Shown piece by piece: positions 6,043 through 9,381 of a stretch of DNA of 9,381 nt (its first letter is position 1; every line of letters begins with the position of its first letter). A model generated the notes under the pieces. That model was given only the letters and a program-made list of their open reading frames with translations. It was not told the DNA's origin and ran no database searches. The DNA lies in contig JBQGCL010000220.1 of assembly GCA_052038485.1 (NCBI GenBank), positions 1 through 9,381 of the forward strand, given 5' to 3'. Source of the DNA: JACVRW01 sp052038485. GTDB taxonomy: Bacteria; Actinomycetota; Thermoleophilia; Solirubrobacterales; Thermoleophilaceae. The position numbers were made by a program, and so were the translations under genes.

Positions 6043-7079
6043 GCGGCATCCGCACGCCCGGCGTCGAGCGCATCCACGACCCCGTCGCGATCGAGGCCGA
6101 GGACGACCTCGATCGCTCGCTGCGTCCCAAGCGGCTCGACGATTTCGTCGGCCAGGACCGCATCAAGGACCAGCTGGCCGTCTTCATCGAGGCCGCCCGC
6201 GCCCGCGGCGAGGCGCTCGACCACGTGCTGCTGGCCGGCCCGCCCGGGCTCGGCAAGACGTCGCTCGCGCAGATCGTCGCCAACGAGCTCGGCGTCAACT
6301 TCGTGCCGACCGCCGGCCCGGCGCTCGAGCGCAAGGGCGACGTGGCCAGCTACCTGACCGCGCTCGCCTCGCACAGCGTCTTCTTCGTCGACGAGATCCA
6401 TCGCCTGCCCAAGGCGCTCGAGGAGACCTTCTATCCGGCGATGGAGGACCGCAAGCTGCCGATCACGGTGGGGCAGGGGGCGGGGGCCCGGGTGGTCACG
6501 CTCGACCTGCCCGAGTTCACGCTGATCGGGGCGACAACCCGGACCGGCCTGCTGACCACGCCTCTGCGCGACCGCTTCGGGGTGACGCACCGGCTCGAGC
6601 TGTACGCGCCGACGGACCTCGCCCGCATCGTACGCCGCTCGGCCGGCATCCTCGACGTCGAGGTCGACGACGCCGGGGCCGAGGCGATCGCAGGCCGCTC
6701 GCGCGGCACCCCGCGTGTGGCCAACCGGCTGCTCAAGCGCGTGCGCGACTTCGCGGAGGTGCGCGGTGCCGGCTCCATCGACGAGCGCGTCGCGCGCGAG
6801 GCACTCGACCTGCTCGAGGTCGACGAGGCCGGGCTCGACCGGCTCGACCGCGACATCCTGCGCAGCATCTGCCAGAAGTTCGGCGGCGGCCCGGTCGGGC
6901 TGTCGACGCTGTCGGTCGCGGTGGGCGAGGAGCCGGACACGATCGAGGACGTCTACGAGCCCTACCTGCTCCAGCAGGGCTTTCTGATGCGGACGCCGCG
7001 CGGCCGGGTCGCGACGGACGCCGCCTTCGCCCATCTGGGGCTGGAAGTCCCCCGCGAGGGCACGCAGCGCCTCTTCTAG
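6039..7079 (+). CDS. ruvB: Holliday junction branch migration ATPase RuvB
   Basis: The 346-residue product is a full-length RuvB, the AAA+ hexameric motor that pumps DNA through the RuvA-bound junction. The N-terminal EDDLDRSLRPKRLDDFVGQD segment (21-40) is characteristic. Walker A is GPPGLGKTS (67-75), Walker B is VFFVDEIH (114-121), sensor 1 is GATTR (164-168), the arginine-finger region is RDRFG (177-181), and sensor 2 lies in SRGTPRVANR (221-230). The C-terminal winged-helix DNA-binding domain (about 265-346) includes CQKFGGGPVGLSTLSVAVGE and the RTPRGR motif (318-323). The GTG start overlaps the ruvA stop and is preceded by a purine run (AAGGGGG, 6025-6031) at a good ribosome-binding distance. 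A 36-base gap follows before the next gene. Confidence 0.97.
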   Translation: MSGIRTPGVERIHDPVAIEAEDDLDRSLRPKRLDDFVGQDRIKDQLAVFIEAARARGEALDHVLLAGPPGLGKTSLAQIVANELGVNFVPTAGPALERKGDVASYLTALASHSVFFVDEIHRLPKALEETFYPAMEDRKLPITVGQGAGARVVTLDLPEFTLIGATTRTGLLTTPLRDRFGVTHRLELYAPTDLARIVRRSAGILDVEVDDAGAEAIAGRSRGTPRVANRLLKRVRDFAEVRGAGSIDERVAREALDLLEVDEAGLDRLDRDILRSICQKFGGGPVGLSTLSVAVGEEPDTIEDVYEPYLLQQGFLMRTPRGRVATDAAFAHLGLEVPREGTQRLF

Positions 7080-7098
7080 CTCACCGGTACGCGCTGGC

Positions 7099-7104
7099 TA
7101 GCAT
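7099..7104 (+). promoter_or_regulatory. Possible -10 element (TAGCAT) before the zinc-ribbon/PAS gene
   Basis: TAGCAT fits TAnnnT and lies in the 36-base gap after ruvB, ending 11 bases before the ATG at 7116. No Shine-Dalgarno sequence is seen in between. A weak -35-like TTCTAG (7074-7079) is 19 bases upstream, overlapping the ruvB stop. If used, it would make the zinc-ribbon/PAS gene and secD a separate unit with a very short leader. Confidence 0.35.
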
Positions 7105-7115
7105 GGGCTCTTCGC

Positions 7116-7559
7116 ATGCCGATCTTCATCTGCCCGAATTGCGGTGACCGCAGCATCTCCACCGAGCGCACCGCCGGTTTCAAGGACCGTGCGCGCGCGT
7201 GCAGCAAGTGCGGCTTCGGCTTCCTGTTCGAGCTGCTCGACGACTACTACCCGGCGCCCAACGCCGCCTTCTTCCTGCTCGACCAGCAGGGCCGGCTGAT
7301 CGGCACCGGCCGCGGCGCGCGTGAGCTCACCGGCCTGGGCGACCTCGACGTGATCGGCAGACCGGTGCAGGACGTGCTCAACCTCGAGTTCGAGAACCAG
7401 GAGGACCACGTCGGCACCGCGCTCGAGTGGGGCGTGCGTGTCCTGGACAAGTCCGTGACCGTGCACGCCGAAGGAGACCGGCCGGAGTCGGCGAAGGCGG
7501 ACATCTTCCCCGCGTACGACGACGACGGGGGCCTCCTGCTCGTGCTCACGCCGCGATGA
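7116..7559 (+). CDS. Zinc-ribbon plus PAS-like domain protein
   Basis: I do not recognise this 147-residue protein as a named family. Residues 3-33 hold two CxxC knuckles (C6-x2-C9 and C29-x2-C32) spaced as in a zinc ribbon. Residues about 44-147 read as a PAS fold: APNAAFFLLDQQGRLIGTGRGARELTGL, then DVIGRPVQDVLNLEF, a helix with EDHVGTALEWGVRVLDKSVTV, and a closing DDDGGLLLVLTP strand. No membrane helix, signal peptide or output domain is visible, so it is probably a cytosolic sensor or adaptor. Ligand and partner are unknown. Its TGA overlaps the secD ATG (ATGA), so its translation is coupled to secD. This is the place where yajC usually stands, but YajC is a one-helix membrane protein with no similarity to it. 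The fold assignment is from pattern reading. Confidence 0.8.
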   Translation: MPIFICPNCGDRSISTERTAGFKDRARACSKCGFGFLFELLDDYYPAPNAAFFLLDQQGRLIGTGRGARELTGLGDLDVIGRPVQDVLNLEFENQEDHVGTALEWGVRVLDKSVTVHAEGDRPESAKADIFPAYDDDGGLLLVLTPR

Positions 7560-9381
7560 CCAGCCGGACCCGCAACCTGACGATCCTGGGCATCGTCGCG
7601 GCCCTGCTCGTGCTCGCGCTGCTCGTGATCCTGCCGGACACGCCGCTGTCGAAGGACACGAAGCTCGGTCTCGACCTCGAGGGCGGCATCGAGCTCGTCT
7701 ACGAGGGCGAGCCGACGCCGCAGGTCCCGGAGGTCACGCCGCAGGCCGTCGACGACGCGATCGAGACGATGCGCAAGCGCGTCGACTCACTCGGTGTGTC
7801 CGAGCCCGAGATCCAGCGAGCGGGGGCGAAGCAGATCTCCGTCGGCCTGCCCGACGTGCAGAACCCCGAGCGCGCGAAGGAGCAGGTCGGCACCACCGCG
7901 CGGCTCCAGTTCTACGACTGGGAGCCGAACATCCTCACCGACCACGACGTCTACGCCGGCATCCACGCGCTGTACGACGCGACCGAGGCGGCCTCGACGC
8001 AGAAGGGCAAGGCCGAGCAGACGGACATTCCGGCCGGATCGGACATGACGGCCGCCGAGGCGGACAAGGCGAACAACACCGCCAAGGACCGCTACTACCT
8101 GTTCGGCCCCGACCAGATCCCGATCGGCCCCGACAAGAAGCCGATGCGGACCGGCACCTACGAGCCGTCGGGCACCTGCAAGGACCTGTTGTCGGACTAC
8201 GACCCGAAGCCCGGCCCGGCGCCGGAGTACGCCAAGGGGACGGAGTGCCTGTCGGAGCTCGACGCGCTCGGGTCGGGCGGACCGCCGGCCGGCTCGCGCG
8301 TGATCAAGGTCCCAGAGGGCGTGATCGTGATCGAGCAGGAGCCGGCGCCCGGTCAGCCGGACCAGATCCACCGGTTCACCGTGCTCGAGGACGACTCGGA
8401 GCTGTCCGGCGAGGACATCAAGAACCCGAAGGCGAGCACCGACCAGAACAACGCCCCGATCGTGACGATGGAGTTCACCGACAGGGGGCGCGAGGCATTC
8501 GCGCGGGTTACGAAGCGGATCGCCGAGCGCGGCTTCGAGGCCTCGACGCTGTCGCCGGGCGCGACCGACAAGGAGCAGTTCTTCCAGCGCTTCGCGATCA
8601 CGCTCGACAACCAGATCGTGTCGCTGGCGACGATCGACTTCGTCTCCAACCCGGAGGGCATCGACGGCCGCACCGGCGCGCAGATCGAGAACATCGGGGA
8701 CTTCAACGCCGCCAACGACCTCGCCGAGAGCTTGCGGATCGGCGCGCTCCCGATCGAGCTGAAGCTGATCTCGGAGACGCAGGTGTCGGCGACGCTCGGC
8801 CAGCAGGCGCTGCATCAGGGACTGGTCGCGGGCGCCGTCGGCATGGCGCTGACGATCCTGTTCCTGCTGCTCTTCTACCGCGTGCTCGGCCTGGTGGCGA
8901 CGGCGGCACTGCTGATCTACGCGGTGTTCCTGTTTGCCCTGGTGAAGCTGATCCCGATCACGCTCACGCTGCCGGGGATCGCCGGCCTCGTGCTCACATT
9001 GGCGGTGGCGGCCGACGCCAACATCGTCATGTACGAGCGCATCAAGGAGGAGGTGCGCGGGGGCAGATCGATTCCGGCGGCGATCTCGGCGGGCTACGCC
9101 AAGGCGCTGCGAACGATCATCGACGCGAACGTCGTGACGATCGGCGTGGCGTTCATCCTGTTCACGCTCGCCACGGCCGGGGTCAAGGGCTTCGCGTTCA
9201 CGCTGATGATCGGAACGCTGGTGTCGCTGTTCACGGCGGTGCTGGCGACGTCGGCGATCCTCGGGTCGCTGGCGCGCACGCGGCTGCTGCGCTCGCCGAG
9301 CGCGCTGGGGGCGGGTCGCGAGCGGGTCAGCTGGCAGCGCTTCGACTTCATGGGCAAGTCGCGCTGGTTCTTCTCGTTCTC
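7556..9381 (+). CDS. secD: Protein translocase SecD, probably a SecDF fusion (3' end cut by window)
   Basis: The frame is open for 608 codons to the window edge with no stop. SecD is the RND-like membrane subunit that uses the proton gradient to help pull secreted proteins out of SecYEG. Visible parts: membrane helix 1 (about 9-27); the GLDLEGGIELVYE motif (39-51); a large external domain to about residue 420, including VTMEFTDRGREAFARVT and the ...ATLGQQALHQGL lead-in; and then five helices (about 424-443, 446-467, 470-490, 522-541, 546-565). The conserved Asp in VAADANIVMYERIKEE is D487. The external domain is long, with a charged, proline-rich insertion at about 140-275 and two cysteines (C208, C231). 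From residue 596 the sequence FDFMGKSRWFFSF looks like a SecF N-terminus in the same frame, so SecD and SecF appear fused. The ATG overlaps the preceding stop (ATGA). Confidence 0.93.
   Translation, partial: MTSRTRNLTILGIVAALLVLALLVILPDTPLSKDTKLGLDLEGGIELVYEGEPTPQVPEVTPQAVDDAIETMRKRVDSLGVSEPEIQRAGAKQISVGLPDVQNPERAKEQVGTTARLQFYDWEPNILTDHDVYAGIHALYDATEAASTQKGKAEQTDIPAGSDMTAAEADKANNTAKDRYYLFGPDQIPIGPDKKPMRTGTYEPSGTCKDLLSDYDPKPGPAPEYAKGTECLSELDALGSGGPPAGSRVIKVPEGVIVIEQEPAPGQPDQIHRFTVLEDDSELSGEDIKNPKASTDQNNAPIVTMEFTDRGREAFARVTKRIAERGFEASTLSPGATDKEQFFQRFAITLDNQIVSLATIDFVSNPEGIDGRTGAQIENIGDFNAANDLAESLRIGALPIELKLISETQVSATLGQQALHQGLVAGAVGMALTILFLLLFYRVLGLVATAALLIYAVFLFALVKLIPITLTLPGIAGLVLTLAVAADANIVMYERIKEEVRGGRSIPAAISAGYAKALRTIIDANVVTIGVAFILFTLATAGVKGFAFTLMIGTLVSLFTAVLATSAILGSLARTRLLRSPSALGAGRERVSWQRFDFMGKSRWFFSF

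Noticed and set aside
5535..7034. 499-codon open frame on the - strand across ruvA and ruvB
   Set aside because: It is wholly antisense to two clear genes, has low-complexity composition, and shows no recognisable domain.
7080..7115. Search for a terminator or riboswitch between ruvB and the zinc-ribbon/PAS gene
   Set aside because: Only short palindromes (ACCGGT, GCTAGC) are present, with no stem plus T-run and too little room for a riboswitch.
7787..8815. 342-codon open frame on the - strand within secD
   Set aside because: It lies opposite a secD frame with clear motifs on both sides; composition is that of a shadow frame.

Overview
The window looks like chromosomal core sequence from a high-GC actinobacterium. 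My best guess is the Thermoleophilia/Solirubrobacterales side of the phylum. The reasons are very high GC with GC-ending codons, GTG starts at gene overlaps, and the order pdxS-pdxT ... yebC-ruvC-ruvA-ruvB ... secD(F), a block well known from Actinobacteria. Taxon placement is inference. No IS element, phage gene, CRISPR array, tRNA or rRNA was seen, and no gene-free stretch exceeds 70 bases.

Left part (2-2709, + strand): the 3' end of an M1-type metallopeptidase gene is followed by pdxS, pdxT and an M29 aminopeptidase gene. The last three are joined by GTGA stop/start overlaps. PdxS and PdxT form the ribose-5-phosphate/glyceraldehyde-3-phosphate/glutamine-dependent pyridoxal phosphate synthase. 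The peptidase is probably co-transcribed with them.

Middle (2706-3810): a membrane-anchored diguanylate cyclase gene runs on the - strand. Its stop codon interlocks with that of the peptidase gene. It is divergent from yebC across a 67-base spacer that carries a repeated TCGGCTT-like heptamer. It is the only - strand gene and interrupts the usual collinear block.

Right part (3811-9381, + strand): yebC, a small DoxX-like membrane protein gene, ruvC, ruvA and ruvB form a tightly packed group encoding a translation or regulatory factor and the Holliday-junction resolvasome. Next comes a small protein made of a four-cysteine zinc ribbon plus a PAS-like domain. Its stop overlaps the start of secD. 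The secD frame runs open to the window edge and already reads into a SecF-like N-terminus, so it is probably a SecDF fusion.

The most interesting points are: (i) the zinc-ribbon/PAS protein occupies the slot between ruvB and secD where yajC is expected; (ii) the SecD-SecF fusion has a long, cysteine-containing insertion in its external domain; (iii) three transcription-unit heads carry a TAnnnT hexamer only 8-11 bases before the ATG, suggesting leaderless or near-leaderless mRNAs; (iv) a hairpin lies over the only candidate ribosome-binding site of ruvC.
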